A DNA stretch of 64,000 nt from Arthrobacter sp. Soil762 (GCF_001428335.1 NZ_LMSG01000001.1:372841-436840), one strand, 5' to 3'. Positions 52,942 through 62,039 are shown, numbered from the stretch's first letter. Translations and numbers: made by a program. The notes: generated by a model from the sequence alone, not told the origin.

Positions 52942-55281
52942 TTACTTCGCGGACTGCAGCAGGCCGGCGCGGACCGTCTTGGTGGCCCTGACCAGGTTGC
53001 GCAGGGACTCTTCGGTCTCGGCGTAGCCGCGGGTCTTCAGGCCGCAGTCCGGGTTGACCCAGAGCTGGCGGGACGGGACGTGCTTGACGGCGGTGGCCAG
53101 GAGTTCCGTGACCTCCGCTTCGCCCGGAACACGCGGCGAGTGGATGTCGTAGACGCCCGGACCAACGCCGCGGCCGAAGCCGTGGGACTCGAGGTCATGG
53201 ACAACCTCCATGCGCGACCGTGCCGCTTCGATGGACGTGACGTCTGCGTCGAGGCCGTCAATGGCGTCGATGATCACGCCGAACTCCGAGTAGCAGAGGT
53301 GGGTGTGGATCTGCGTGGCGTCGGCCGCACCGGCGGTGGCCAGGCGGAAGGAATCCACTGACCACTTCAGGTAGGTGGCGTGGTCGGCCTTGCGCAGCGG
53401 CAGGAGTTCGCGCAGTGCGGGCTCGTCCACCTGGATGACCTTGATGCCGGCAGCCTCAAGGTCCGCGATTTCGTCGCGGAGGGCCAGGCCAACCTGGTTG
53501 GCGGTCTCGCCCAGCGGCTGGTCGTCGCGGACGAAGGACCAGGCCAGGATGGTGACCGGACCGGTGAGCATGCCCTTCATCGGCTTGCTGGTCAGCGACT
53601 GGGCGTACTCAGCCCAGGCCACCGTGATGGGGGCGCTGCGGGTGACGTCGCCCCAGAGGATGGACGGGCGGGTGCAGCGCGAGCCGTAGGACTGGACCCA
53701 GCCGTGGACCGTGACGTCGAAGCCTTCGAGGTTCTCGGCGAAGTACTGGACCATGTCGTTGCGCTCAGGCTCGCCGTGCACCAGGACGTCGTAGCCGAGC
53801 TCTTCCTGCAGCTCAACGACGCGCTTGATCTCGTCCTTCATGAGCTGCTCGTACTGCTCGTTGGTGAGGTCGCCCTTGTTGTTGCGGGCACGCGCCGAGC
53901 GGATCTCGGACGTCTGCGGGAAGGACCCGATGGTGGTGGTGGGCAGCGGCGGGAGGTGCAGAGCCTTTTCCTGGGCGGCTTCGCGGACTGCGTAGGCGGA
54001 GCGGTTGAAGTCCGCTGCGGTCAGGGCCTCGGTGCGGGCCCGGACGTCGTCGCGGCGGACGCCTTCGGCGATGGCGCGGGCTGCGATGACTGCGGATGCC
54101 TCGTCGATGGCTGCCTTGGCGGATGCCGGGTCGGCCAGGTAGGACGCGAGGGTTTTGACTTCCACGGCTTTCTGGTCGGCGAACGCGAGCCAGCTGCGCA
54201 GCTCCTCGGAGAGCTGGCTTTCTTCGGTGACGTCGTGCGGGACGTGCTGGGTGGAGGTGGAGGTGCTGACGGCGATCCGGCCGGCGGCAGCCTTCAGTTC
54301 GTCCAGCTTGGCGGCGGCGACGGCGAGGTCGTTGCGCCAGATGTTGTGGCCGTCCACGACGCCGGCAACCAGGGTCTTGTTGCCGAGGCCGGCCAGGGCC
54401 GCTGCGGACGGGACCGCGCCCTTGAAGGTGTCGATGTGCAGGGCGTCGATGTTGGTGGCGGCAAGTGTGCCCAGCTGGCCATCGAGGGCGCCGTACGGGG
54501 TGGAGACAAGGATCTGCGGGCGCTTGGCCGCACCGGAGAGGACTTCGTAAGCGCGGGCAACGGCTGCTTCGATTTCGGCGGCCGGGGTGTCCTGGTCAAC
54601 AACCAGGGCGGGCTCGTCCAGCTGGATCCAGCTGGCGCCTGCGGCGGCGAGCTTCTCGAGCAGCTGCACGTAGACCGGCAGGACGTCTTCGAGGCGGGAC
54701 AGCGGAGCGAAGCCTGCGGGGGCTTCATCCGAAGCCTTGGAGAGCAGCAGGTAGGTGACCGGGCCAACGATGTACGGGCGGGTCTCGATGCCGTTGGCCA
54801 GGGCAAACTCGAATTCCTCAACGATGCGGTTGGAGGCGAGGGTGAACTCGGTCTCCGGGCCGATCTCCGGAACGAGGTAGTGGTAGTTCGTGTCGAACCA
54901 CTTGGTCATTTCCAGCGGCTGCTGGTCCTTGGTGCCGCGGGCCAGGGTGAAGTAGCCGTCGATGTCCAGCTGGCCTTCGGCGTTGAGGAGCTTGCCGAAG
55001 CGGGCCGGGACAGCGCCGAGGTGGGCGGTGGCGTCCAGGACCTGGTCGTAGTAGGAGAACGTTCCCGGAACAGCGGCGGCTTCGGTGAGGCCCAGTTCCT
55101 GCAGGCGCTTGGCGATGGTCAGCTGGATGCCCTTGGCGGCGGCGTCCAGGGCAGCAGCGTCGATCTTGCCGGCCCAGTAGGCTTCGATGGCCTTTTTGAG
55201 CTCGCGGCGGCGGCCGATGCGCGGGTAGCCGAGGAGTGACGCGGCCGGGAACGGAGTGGCGGGGGTGTTCTGTTCAGTCAT
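52942..55281 (-). CDS. metE: Cobalamin-independent methionine synthase MetE
   Basis: Transfers the methyl group of 5-methyltetrahydrofolate triglutamate to homocysteine. The 779-residue protein has both barrels. The C-terminal half holds zinc ligands His and Cys in QIHTHLCYSEF, Glu in that region, and the second Cys in WVNPDCGLKTR; TTTIGSFPQTSEIR starts the catalytic domain. It follows metF by 56 bases, so folate methyl supply and use are co-transcribed. Confidence 0.97.
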   Translation of the reverse strand: MTEQNTPATPFPAASLLGYPRIGRRRELKKAIEAYWAGKIDAAALDAAAKGIQLTIAKRLQELGLTEAAAVPGTFSYYDQVLDATAHLGAVPARFGKLLNAEGQLDIDGYFTLARGTKDQQPLEMTKWFDTNYHYLVPEIGPETEFTLASNRIVEEFEFALANGIETRPYIVGPVTYLLLSKASDEAPAGFAPLSRLEDVLPVYVQLLEKLAAAGASWIQLDEPALVVDQDTPAAEIEAAVARAYEVLSGAAKRPQILVSTPYGALDGQLGTLAATNIDALHIDTFKGAVPSAAALAGLGNKTLVAGVVDGHNIWRNDLAVAAAKLDELKAAAGRIAVSTSTSTQHVPHDVTEESQLSEELRSWLAFADQKAVEVKTLASYLADPASAKAAIDEASAVIAARAIAEGVRRDDVRARTEALTAADFNRSAYAVREAAQEKALHLPPLPTTTIGSFPQTSEIRSARARNNKGDLTNEQYEQLMKDEIKRVVELQEELGYDVLVHGEPERNDMVQYFAENLEGFDVTVHGWVQSYGSRCTRPSILWGDVTRSAPITVAWAEYAQSLTSKPMKGMLTGPVTILAWSFVRDDQPLGETANQVGLALRDEIADLEAAGIKVIQVDEPALRELLPLRKADHATYLKWSVDSFRLATAGAADATQIHTHLCYSEFGVIIDAIDGLDADVTSIEAARSRMEVVHDLESHGFGRGVGPGVYDIHSPRVPGEAEVTELLATAVKHVPSRQLWVNPDCGLKTRGYAETEESLRNLVRATKTVRAGLLQSAK

Positions 55282-55337
55282 GGGAGATTCCTTGAGTGTT
55301 AGTGGAAACTGTGAATGGTCTGGCGGATGTTGGAAGG

Positions 55338-56303
55338 TCAGCTGGCGAGCTGGCGCCGGAGGGTGGCGCTGCGGCGGCCAACTGAACGGGACTGGCGCGG
55401 AAGTGCCAGTTTGTCCAGCACCTCCAGCGCGCTCTGGTGTTCGTTGAAGGTGTAGATGTGGATGCCCGGCGCACCGGCTTCGAGGGCCGCGTTGGCCAGG
55501 TCCACCGTGGCCCGGACACCGATCCGGAGTCGTTCGCCGTCGCTGTCCGCGGCGGCCAGGCGGGCCAGGAGTTCCGGTGCCGGTTCAACGCCGGTCAGTT
55601 CGCCGAGCCGTGTGACCCGGCGCAGGCTGGTGAGTGGCATAACGCCAGGGATGATGGGGATGGTGACCCCGGCCCGGCGTGCGCGGCTGATGAGGTTCGC
55701 GTACTGCTCGGTATGGAAGAAGACCTGGGTGATGGCAAAGTCGGCGCCGGAGCGCTGCTTGGCGAGCAGCACCTCGACGTCGTGGGCTTCACTGGGTGAT
55801 TCCGGGTGCCGGGTGGGGTACGCGGCGACGCCCACGGCGATCTTGCCTGCACACAGCAGGGCCGACCGCCGCTGTTCAACCCGCCGGATGAGTTCGATCA
55901 GGTCCTGCGCATACCGCAGTGACCCTGCGGCGAGTGGTGCACCGTCCTTGGGCTGGTCGCCCCGGAGGGCCAGGATGCCGCGGACGCCGGTGTCCAGGAG
56001 GTCGCCGATGATCTCCGCCAGTTCCTCCGGCGTGTTGCCCACGCAGGTGAGGTGGGCGAGGGGCCGGAGCGTGGTTTCCAGGAGGAGCCTGTTGATGAGT
56101 TCGACGGCGGTGTCCCGGTTCGAGCCACTGGCACCGTAAGTAACGGAGACATAGTCCGGCTCGGTGGTTTCCAGTTCCCGGATGGTGGTCCAGAGCGACT
56201 CGGCCGCGGCCGGCGAGCGGGGCGGGAAGAGCTCGTACGAGAGCGCCACGGGGGCAGTCTCGGTGAGGTTCGGATGCGTTTCAATAAGGCTTGGCGGTGA
56301 CAT
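55338..56303 (-). CDS. metF: 5,10-methylenetetrahydrofolate reductase MetF
   Basis: FAD-containing TIM-barrel enzyme of 321 residues that reduces methylene-THF to methyl-THF. Signatures: SYELFPPRSP with the catalytic Glu, DYVSVTYGASGSNRD, HLTCVGNTPEE, ILALRGDQPKDG, ITQVFFHTEQY, IPIIPGVMPLTS and GIHIYTFNE. It feeds MetE encoded immediately downstream. The 5' region of about 240-370 bases is long and contains the cobalamin-riboswitch-like element on the other strand. Confidence 0.95.
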   Translation of the reverse strand: MSPPSLIETHPNLTETAPVALSYELFPPRSPAAAESLWTTIRELETTEPDYVSVTYGASGSNRDTAVELINRLLLETTLRPLAHLTCVGNTPEELAEIIGDLLDTGVRGILALRGDQPKDGAPLAAGSLRYAQDLIELIRRVEQRRSALLCAGKIAVGVAAYPTRHPESPSEAHDVEVLLAKQRSGADFAITQVFFHTEQYANLISRARRAGVTIPIIPGVMPLTSLRRVTRLGELTGVEPAPELLARLAAADSDGERLRIGVRATVDLANAALEAGAPGIHIYTFNEHQSALEVLDKLALPRQSRSVGRRSATLRRQLAS

Positions 56304-56679
56304 TTGCGTCCTTGGCTTTGGGCCATTGCCGGCTACCGGTCAGCAAATGTGACGGTGAAGCCGGGAATGAATTTGAGTTTGGGAACACGGAAAACTCCAC
56401 AGGGACGCAGCCGCGACTGTTACGCCTGTAATGAAGTTGTCCGTGAGCAAATGTCAGGCCCACATGGGGGCACCCACACCCTCCAGAATCGGAGGATCGC
56501 TGACACGTTACCTGGGTAACTTGTATAGAACTCTAGGAGCCCGCGGGGCACCCTTCAAGTCCGCCGCCGAATTAAGACGCAGCTTTACGGCGTGTTTCGC
56601 ATTGGTGCAGAATTTTCTTCGCCATATTGGTCAACGGTTTTATCGGGGCATACTGCAGACCCGCCGCTGCCTTGGCCTG
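56304..56679. other. 376-base region between the TPR gene and metF
   Basis: Holds the metF promoter/leader (minus) and the cobalamin-riboswitch-like element (plus). A palindrome GTTACC-TG-GGTAAC (56507-56520) and a TGTCAG/CTGACA long-range pairing (about 56452 and 56500) are further structure. The part 56550-56660 is more AT-rich than its neighbours and has no recognised gene. Confidence 0.55.
56330..56475 (+). ncRNA. Cobalamin riboswitch-like element, divergent from metF
   Basis: On the plus strand GGGAACACGGAAAACTCC (56381-56398), then GGACGCAGCCGCGACTGTTA (56403-56422), match the conserved core GGGAA..GG..AAA.TCC and GC-rich..ACTGT of cobalamin riboswitches. TGTCAGGCCCACATG (56452-56466) resembles the B12 box. 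It reads away from metF-metE, and I find no coding sequence downstream in its direction before 56.68 kb. Orientation makes it an orphan or a non-coding RNA leader; boundaries are rough. Confidence 0.45.
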
Positions 56680-57552
56680 TTACCAGGGCCGGTCAACACC
56701 CGGCCCGAAGCCGTCGTCCCGGAGGTACTCGTCCCGCTCCTGCCCGGAATTCCGCTCGCTTTGGGCTTCCCTGGCGCTGTCCCTGAGCTGCTCAAGCTGG
56801 CTCTGCTGGCCCGGATCCGCCGGAGGCTCTTCCTGCCCAGGCCCTTCCGGCGGTTGCGGGGTGGTGTTGTCCGCAGCCGCTGCATCGGCCTTTTGCTGGA
56901 GGCGCTCCGCCGCCTGTTTCAGTTGCTCCCCCGCGCCGGATTCGGCGCTGGCATCCGCGCCGGCATCCGCGCCGGAGGCAAAGCAGCCCTCCGGAGCAGC
57001 CTCCACTACCGCAACGCCTTCGGCGAACAGCCGGGCCGCCGCCGTCGGATCTTCTGTTTTGGCCGCGGCGTCACCGAGGCGTTCGATGGTGAGGGCCAGG
57101 TTGACCCGGATGACGCACTCGTCGGCCGTGCCCGCCAGGGACAGTGCTTCCTCGAAGCGTTGGCGGGCGGCAGCGAAGTCCCCGGCGAGGAACAGGCCGT
57201 CACCCTCGGCGAACGGCGCCTTGTGCGGTTCGATGAAATTGGCGGTCCGTAGTCCGGCGGCAGCATCCGCCACTCCTCCGGAGTCCCCGGCCGCGAAGGA
57301 TTGGGCAGCAGTGTCGGCGAGAATGCCCACGCTGAGCAACTTGGCGGACAGGCAGAGGACCAGGAGTGCGGGCAGCGCAGACCACCACACCAGCCGACGG
57401 CGGCGCTCCCGCCGGTCCCCTGAGGTTACCGGCGGTGCCGGTTCCTGGGGTGCCGGTTCCTGGGGTGCCGGTTCCTGGGGTGCCGGTTCCTGGGGTGCCG
57501 GTTCCTGGGGTGCGGGTTCCTGGGGTGCCGGCGTGGGCGATGGCCGCGTCAT
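56680..57552 (-). CDS. TPR-type membrane protein of the MoxR-VWA operon (BatC-like)
   Basis: Protein of 290 residues. An N-terminal PAPQE repeat region (about 6-40) precedes one transmembrane helix (about 57-78, LVWWSALPALLVLCLSAKLL). An extracytoplasmic tetratricopeptide-like part (ARQRFEEALSLAG, VRVNLALTIERLGD) follows, then an acidic, Gln/Pro-rich low-complexity tail. It is last in moxR-DUF58-x-VWA-VWA-TPR, the position of BatC. Start ATG 57552 overlaps the VWA stop (ATGA) and has GGGAG seven bases upstream. Confidence 0.78.
   Translation of the reverse strand: MTRPSPTPAPQEPAPQEPAPQEPAPQEPAPQEPAPQEPAPPVTSGDRRERRRRLVWWSALPALLVLCLSAKLLSVGILADTAAQSFAAGDSGGVADAAAGLRTANFIEPHKAPFAEGDGLFLAGDFAAARQRFEEALSLAGTADECVIRVNLALTIERLGDAAAKTEDPTAAARLFAEGVAVVEAAPEGCFASGADAGADASAESGAGEQLKQAAERLQQKADAAAADNTTPQPPEGPGQEEPPADPGQQSQLEQLRDSAREAQSERNSGQERDEYLRDDGFGPGVDRPW
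57436..57525. repeat. Six 15-bp tandem repeats encoding PAPQE
   Basis: Six full copies of TGCCGGTTCCTGGGG (one with a single change) plus a partial seventh lie in frame in the TPR protein gene. They encode repeated Pro-Ala-Pro-Gln-Glu before the membrane helix, that is, on the cytoplasmic side. Copy number is likely to vary between strains. Confidence 0.92.
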
Positions 57553-58586
57553 GTTCGAACTCCCGCTCCGGGCCGGAGCTGCAGCCACTGGCGCAGCACC
57601 AGGACGGTTTCGCGGAGTGCCAGCAGGAACGCCCCGGCGGCGAGGAGCCAGTACAGCTCCGTCCGTCCGCCACCGACGCCGTCCGCTGGCGCCGGTTGGA
57701 AGTCCCCTGGATCAGCGGCCTGCATCATCGGCGCCACCGGGTCACCGGCCGAACGGTGGACGTAGGGCACCCCCAGCTGACCGGCAATCCCCTGCAGGCG
57801 GCCTTCGTCGATGACCGATATGGCATCCTTGCCGGTTCCGGACGACCGGTCCTGGATGTAGCCTGCGCCGGCGTCCTGCCCCGAACCCTGCCCCGAACCC
57901 TGCCCCGTGTTTTCCTTCATCCGGCCGCCGTCCGCCGTGCCGTAGCCGAGCACCGCGCCGCCGTCCACCAGGCCGCCGTCGAGCCTTCTCGCCGCCGGCG
58001 CCTTGGCGCTGGTCTGTTCCCCGTCGCCCAGGTAGTAGACCAGGCGCGGCCGTTCGGGATGGCTGTCCCGCGCGGCGCGCAGCCGCTCCGCCAGCAAGGT
58101 CCCGGCAGCGGTGACGCTGCTGCCCTTCGAAAATGCCGTGACCTGCGGCTGCAGGACGGACACGCTGGTGTCCAGGGCGGTGGCGTCGGTGGTGAGGGGC
58201 ATCCGGACAATGGCGTTGCTGTCGAACGTCAGGAGCGAAAAGCGGGCCCCGGCCAGTTCACCCGCGATGGCCATGATGTCCTGCCGCACCCCGTCCAGCC
58301 GGGGCGAGCCGTCGCCGTAGTCTTCGGCAGCGATGCTGCTGCTGGTGTCCACCACAAAAAAGACGTTGACATCCGCCGCCGCGGCTTGGGAGCTTCCGCC
58401 GGGAACACCCGGCCGGAGCGCCGCGGCCAGGAGCAGCAGCACCAGGGCGCTCCTGAACAGCCAGTCGCGGCGCATACCGGCCGAGCGCTCCCGCGTCGCC
58501 TGGACCAGTCGCCAAACCAGAAAGAGCACAACTGCGGCGATGAGCGGGGCCATAACCCACCAGGGCAGGATCGGTTGCAGTGTCAT
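57549..58586 (-). CDS. VWA-domain membrane protein (BatB-like)
   Basis: Protein of 345 residues. Two N-terminal transmembrane helices and one at the C-terminus enclose a von Willebrand A domain with the MIDAS motif DTSSS (about residue 80), plus LLTFDSN and YLGDGEQT. The VWA faces outside if the helices insert as usual. A Gly/Ser/Gln insertion (about 230-250) is low complexity. Start ATG 58586 overlaps the previous stop by ATGA. Confidence 0.87.
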   Translation of the reverse strand: MTLQPILPWWVMAPLIAAVVLFLVWRLVQATRERSAGMRRDWLFRSALVLLLLAAALRPGVPGGSSQAAAADVNVFFVVDTSSSIAAEDYGDGSPRLDGVRQDIMAIAGELAGARFSLLTFDSNAIVRMPLTTDATALDTSVSVLQPQVTAFSKGSSVTAAGTLLAERLRAARDSHPERPRLVYYLGDGEQTSAKAPAARRLDGGLVDGGAVLGYGTADGGRMKENTGQGSGQGSGQDAGAGYIQDRSSGTGKDAISVIDEGRLQGIAGQLGVPYVHRSAGDPVAPMMQAADPGDFQPAPADGVGGGRTELYWLLAAGAFLLALRETVLVLRQWLQLRPGAGVRT

Positions 58587-59611
58587 GGCCGGAGCCTCCA
58601 CGACGCGCCCGCCAGTACCAGGCCGGACAGGAGTGCCAGCGCGAGCGGCAGCTCGGGCCGGTCCGAGACGACGGCCCGGGGCGCGCCCTTCATTGCCGTG
58701 GCTTCGTTTTCCTGCACGGAATGGACGATGTCCGCCACGGCATCCGGGCTGTCCAGTTGGTGGTACGCCCCACCGCTGGCTTCGGCCGCTGTGCGCAACC
58801 TGGCTCCGGGCTGGCCGGGGCCGGGTCCGTAGTCAAAGTCCCCGGGGTTCAGGGCATAAACGCGCACATCGCGCTCCTTGGCCAGGGCGGACGCCTGTTC
58901 CAGGGTGAAGATGGGATCGCCGGACAGGTAGTTGTCCGTTGCCAGGACGATGGACCGCGAGCGCCGCTGACCGCCGGTCTCCGTGGTGCCGGTCTCCGCT
59001 CTGCGGGCATCCGCGGCGGTGTCCGGGAACCCGTTGACACAGGACGCCAGGCCGTCACCGATCAGCGACGATCCGCGGCCATTCCAGGTACCGTCCAGGA
59101 ACCCCGCGCTGCCTGGGTTTCCGTCGAACGCGTCTTTGGCGAGCGTGAGCTGTTCCTGGACGTACGCGTAGTCGTCGGTGAGCGGGAAGACCTGGATGGC
59201 GCTGCTGTCGAAGACGGTGAGGCCGATCCGTTCGCCGTCGAACTCCTTCGCAAGTTCGGCAAACACCTGCACCACAGCCGCATCGGCGCTGCTCATGGAT
59301 CCCGACGTGTCCAGGCACAGCATGATGTCCCGGTTGCGCTGCTCCGGCTGGATGGTGGTCAGTTCCACTGGACGCGCCGCCGCGGCCACCGCAGAGACCA
59401 GCAGGGTTGTGGCCGCGAGAGCGGCCACAACCAGCCAGCGGCGGTGCCGCCGGAGGGCCCCCTGGTATTCGGGCAACGCCGTGAGGCGGTCCGCATTGGC
59501 CACCGGCCGCCGTCGAGCGTTTGCGTGTCGGTCCTGGCGGAAGGCGCGCAATCCTGCCAGGGCCGCGATGACCAGCGCCGGAGGGACCAGCCACCAGAAC
59601 ATCAGTTCCAT
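58583..59611 (-). CDS. VWA-domain membrane protein (BatA-like)
   Basis: Protein of 342 residues. N-terminal helix MELMFWWLVPPALVIAALAG, a second helix (about 57-77), then a VWA domain with MIDAS DTSGSMSS (about 93-100), VFDSSA and VLATDNYLSGD; a final helix (LPLALALLSGLVLAGASW) anchors the end. Start ATG 59611 overlaps the preceding gene by 10 bases and replaces a longer frame that is only antisense-like sequence upstream. Confidence 0.87.
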   Translation of the reverse strand: MELMFWWLVPPALVIAALAGLRAFRQDRHANARRRPVANADRLTALPEYQGALRRHRRWLVVAALAATTLLVSAVAAAARPVELTTIQPEQRNRDIMLCLDTSGSMSSADAAVVQVFAELAKEFDGERIGLTVFDSSAIQVFPLTDDYAYVQEQLTLAKDAFDGNPGSAGFLDGTWNGRGSSLIGDGLASCVNGFPDTAADARRAETGTTETGGQRRSRSIVLATDNYLSGDPIFTLEQASALAKERDVRVYALNPGDFDYGPGPGQPGARLRTAAEASGGAYHQLDSPDAVADIVHSVQENEATAMKGAPRAVVSDRPELPLALALLSGLVLAGASWRLRP

Positions 59612-60072
59612 TGCCGCACCGCCTGGCGGGCAGTCGCGGCCGATTCCGCGACCGGCGGCAGCGGTTCCAGGCCGAACTCGCCCGGGTAAATCTTGCGGAC
59701 GGCCTCGGCCACGGGGGGCAGCGGGTGCCCGTGCAGCTCCGCAAGGGTCATCCTGGGGGCGTCGACGCCGGTGACGTCGCGGGCGAACCGGCGGACCAGC
59801 AGGCTCAGTTGCTGGTGCGACTCCCGTGCGGTCAGCAGCCCGGCGGCGGCGTCGGCTGTGACGGCGTCGATCTTTTGCAGGTAGGCCACCTTGAGGCCCG
59901 CAAGGTCCGACGGCGGCGCGAACCGGGGCGCCTGCTCCGGCACCTTCGGTTTGCGCGTGCTCAGGAAAACGAACGCGTACCAGCCCAGGACCGCTGCCAG
60001 TAGGGCGAGCCCGGTCCACAGCCACGCCTGGCTGTACTGGAGGGGTCCGTAGATGCCCGGGTCAGCCGGCAC
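59602..60072 (-). CDS. DUF4381-like single-pass membrane protein
   Basis: Protein of 156 residues. One transmembrane helix (about 16-36, AWLWTGLALLAAVLGWYAFVF) is followed by a cytoplasmic helical part with HQQLSLLVRRFARDVTGVDAPRMTLAEL and a C-terminal KIYPGEFG. Position and layout match the DUF4381 member found between DUF58 and VWA genes in MoxR operons. GTG start with GGAAAGG seven bases upstream; overlaps the DUF58 gene by 11 bases. Confidence 0.75.
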   Translation of the reverse strand: MPADPGIYGPLQYSQAWLWTGLALLAAVLGWYAFVFLSTRKPKVPEQAPRFAPPSDLAGLKVAYLQKIDAVTADAAAGLLTARESHQQLSLLVRRFARDVTGVDAPRMTLAELHGHPLPPVAEAVRKIYPGEFGLEPLPPVAESAATARQAVRQWN

Positions 60073-60946
60073 GCCGGTGCCTTTCCAGGAGGGCGAAGAG
60101 TTCCGTCATGACCGCACTGCTGCCGGTCACGTGGCCTTGGGTAATGCCGGCGCGGCGGAGCATGGCCTGCCGGGCCGCATCCCGTTCCCCTGTTGCCTTG
60201 GCATAGGCCGCCGCGACTGCCGGGGATGCTGCCAGCTGTGCTGGCAGCATCGACGAGTCTGCCACGCTGAAGGCGTCCTGGCCGGAGTGTCCTTCCCCGG
60301 CGAGGTCAGCGTCCCGGATGGTGAGCCAGAGGACCTCATGCTGGGCACGCAGCCGGCGCAGCAGCTGTTCGGTGTCGGGGCCGGCGGCATGTTCGTCGGA
60401 CACCACAAACAGCAGGAACCGGCCATTGACGTTGCGGGCCACGTATTCCAGCTGGCCCTCGATCCTGCTGTGGCCAGAGTCCAGGGAGGTGGATGAGTCA
60501 ACCTCGCGCAGGAGCCGTTCCAGATGCGGCTCACCGGCTTTGGCGGGAATGGAGCGGGTCCCGTTGGCGTCTCCGCAGACCAGGCCCACTACGTCGCCGT
60601 GCCGGTGCGCCAGGTAACCCACCACACCGAATGCCATCACGGCGATGTCCTTCTTGGTTTCGCCGTCGCGGGACTCGGCAGCCATGCCCCGTCCTGTATC
60701 GGCAATCAGCAGGACGGTCTGGCGCCGTATGGCGACATACCGCTTGATGAGCGGCGATCCGAAGCGGGCGGAAGCCTTCCAGTCGATGTCGCGGACGTCG
60801 TCCCCGGGGATATAGGCGCGCAGGTCATCAAAGTCCAGGCTGCGGCCGCGGAAAACGGATCCGTATTCGCCGTCGAGCATGCCGCGGGCTTTCCGGTGGG
60901 CGAAGATGGCCATCTTCGACTTCACGCGCTGCAGGAGACTGGTCAC
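60062..60946 (-). CDS. DUF58 domain protein
   Basis: Protein of 294 residues with the DUF58 signature RGRSLDFDDLRAYIPGDDVRDIDWKASARFG (about 34-64) and a VWA-like remainder (LLIADTGRGM, LLFVVSDEHAAGP). DUF58 proteins are partners of MoxR ATPases. Start is GTG 60946, eight bases after the moxR stop. Confidence 0.9.
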   Translation of the reverse strand: MTSLLQRVKSKMAIFAHRKARGMLDGEYGSVFRGRSLDFDDLRAYIPGDDVRDIDWKASARFGSPLIKRYVAIRRQTVLLIADTGRGMAAESRDGETKKDIAVMAFGVVGYLAHRHGDVVGLVCGDANGTRSIPAKAGEPHLERLLREVDSSTSLDSGHSRIEGQLEYVARNVNGRFLLFVVSDEHAAGPDTEQLLRRLRAQHEVLWLTIRDADLAGEGHSGQDAFSVADSSMLPAQLAASPAVAAAYAKATGERDAARQAMLRRAGITQGHVTGSSAVMTELFALLERHRRAG

Positions 60947-60953
60947 TGCTGGC

Positions 60954-62039
60954 TCAGGGAGTCTGGACGGAGGCTACGACCGCGTCGATGATCGTCTCCA
61001 CCGGCACCTGCTCGGCAACGGCGTCGAACCCCAGGATGAGGCGGTGCCGGAGCACTCGGTGGGCGAGGGACTTCACGTCCTCCGGGATCACGTGGTCCCT
61101 GCCGTTGATCAGTGCCACTGCCCGGGTGGCCTGGCTGAAGGCAATGCTGGCGCGCGGGCTGGCGCCGAACTCGATGAAGCCGGCGAGCCGCTGGTCGATG
61201 TACTGCCCGGCGTTCCGGGTGACAAACACCAGCCCCACGATGTAGTTGATGACGGCCGGGTCGATATAGATCCGCTTCACCAGCTCCTGCACGCCGATGA
61301 CGGCGTCCAAAGAGGCGGCGGCCGCCGGCTTCTGTTCGGCGCTGAAGACCCCGGCGTCGATCCGGCGGATGATTTCCGTTTCCTCGGCCGGCGTGGGGTA
61401 GTCCAGCACGTCCTTGAGCATGAAGCGGTCCATCTGCGCCTCCGGCAGCTGGTACGTGCCTTCGTGCTCGATGGGGTTCTGGGTGGCCAGCACCATAAAC
61501 GGGGACGGCAGCCGGTATTCCTCTCCCCCGATGGAGGTCTGCCGCTCCTGCATGGCCTCCAGCATGGCGCTCTGGGTCTTGGCGCTGGAGCGGTTGATCT
61601 CGTCAAGCAGGACGATGTTGGCGTGCACCGGCCCCAGCTGGGTGACGAAGGTGCCCTTGGCGGCGTCGTAGATCTGCGTGCCCACGATGTCGCTGGGCAG
61701 CAGGTCCGGCGTGCACTGGATCCGGCGGAACTCTGCGCTGACTGCTTCGGCCACGGTCTGGGCGGCGGTGGTCTTCGCCAGGCCCGGAACGCTTTCCAGC
61801 AGGATGTGCCCACCGGTCATCAGGCCCACCAGCAGGGATTCACGCAGCCGTGCCTGGCCCACCACTTTGGCATCGAAGGTGCGGGAAATGTTCGCCACCA
61901 CCTGCTGTGCACGGGCCAGTTCCGCCGGTTCGATTCGTGCGGGCGCACTGGTCTGAAGCAATGGATTTCCCCCTGATGGCTGGTGGTCTACGGATGTTAG
62001 CCCGGGTGTGCTGCCGTGCGGCTGCACTCCGTCCGCCAT
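60954..62039 (-). CDS. MoxR family AAA+ ATPase
   Basis: ATPase of 361 residues. Walker A region LESVPGLAKTTAA, Walker B IVLLDEINRSS, sensor 1 VLATQNPIEHEGTYQLPEAQMDRF and a C-terminal lid domain are intact. MoxR ATPases act as chaperones that mature or regulate VWA-containing complexes; all the typical partners follow in the same operon. Start ATG 62039 gives the usual length; the codon at 62087 adds a non-conserved stretch. Confidence 0.93.
   Translation of the reverse strand: MADGVQPHGSTPGLTSVDHQPSGGNPLLQTSAPARIEPAELARAQQVVANISRTFDAKVVGQARLRESLLVGLMTGGHILLESVPGLAKTTAAQTVAEAVSAEFRRIQCTPDLLPSDIVGTQIYDAAKGTFVTQLGPVHANIVLLDEINRSSAKTQSAMLEAMQERQTSIGGEEYRLPSPFMVLATQNPIEHEGTYQLPEAQMDRFMLKDVLDYPTPAEETEIIRRIDAGVFSAEQKPAAAASLDAVIGVQELVKRIYIDPAVINYIVGLVFVTRNAGQYIDQRLAGFIEFGASPRASIAFSQATRAVALINGRDHVIPEDVKSLAHRVLRHRLILGFDAVAEQVPVETIIDAVVASVQTP

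Noticed and set aside
53380..55239. 619-codon open frame opposite metE
   Set aside because: Shadow of metE; composition of a mirror frame, no motifs.
56304..56560. SAM-IV riboswitch in the metF leader (minus strand)
   Set aside because: A GGGTGCCCC stretch recalls the motif, but the conserved GGTCATGAGTGCC start and the pseudoknot partner are absent.
57436..57525. Tandem repeats considered as a CRISPR array
   Set aside because: Units are contiguous without spacers and in frame within a gene; no cas genes.
57545..57560. GTTCGAAC near the TPR gene start as a further LexA site
   Set aside because: Only an 8-base palindrome without the N4 spacer of the SOS box, and inside a coupled operon junction.
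57366..58832. 488-codon open frame opposite the VWA genes, starting in the 15-bp repeats
   Set aside because: Crosses three well-supported overlapping genes on the other strand; VPGVP repeats merely reflect the PAPQE minisatellite read backwards.
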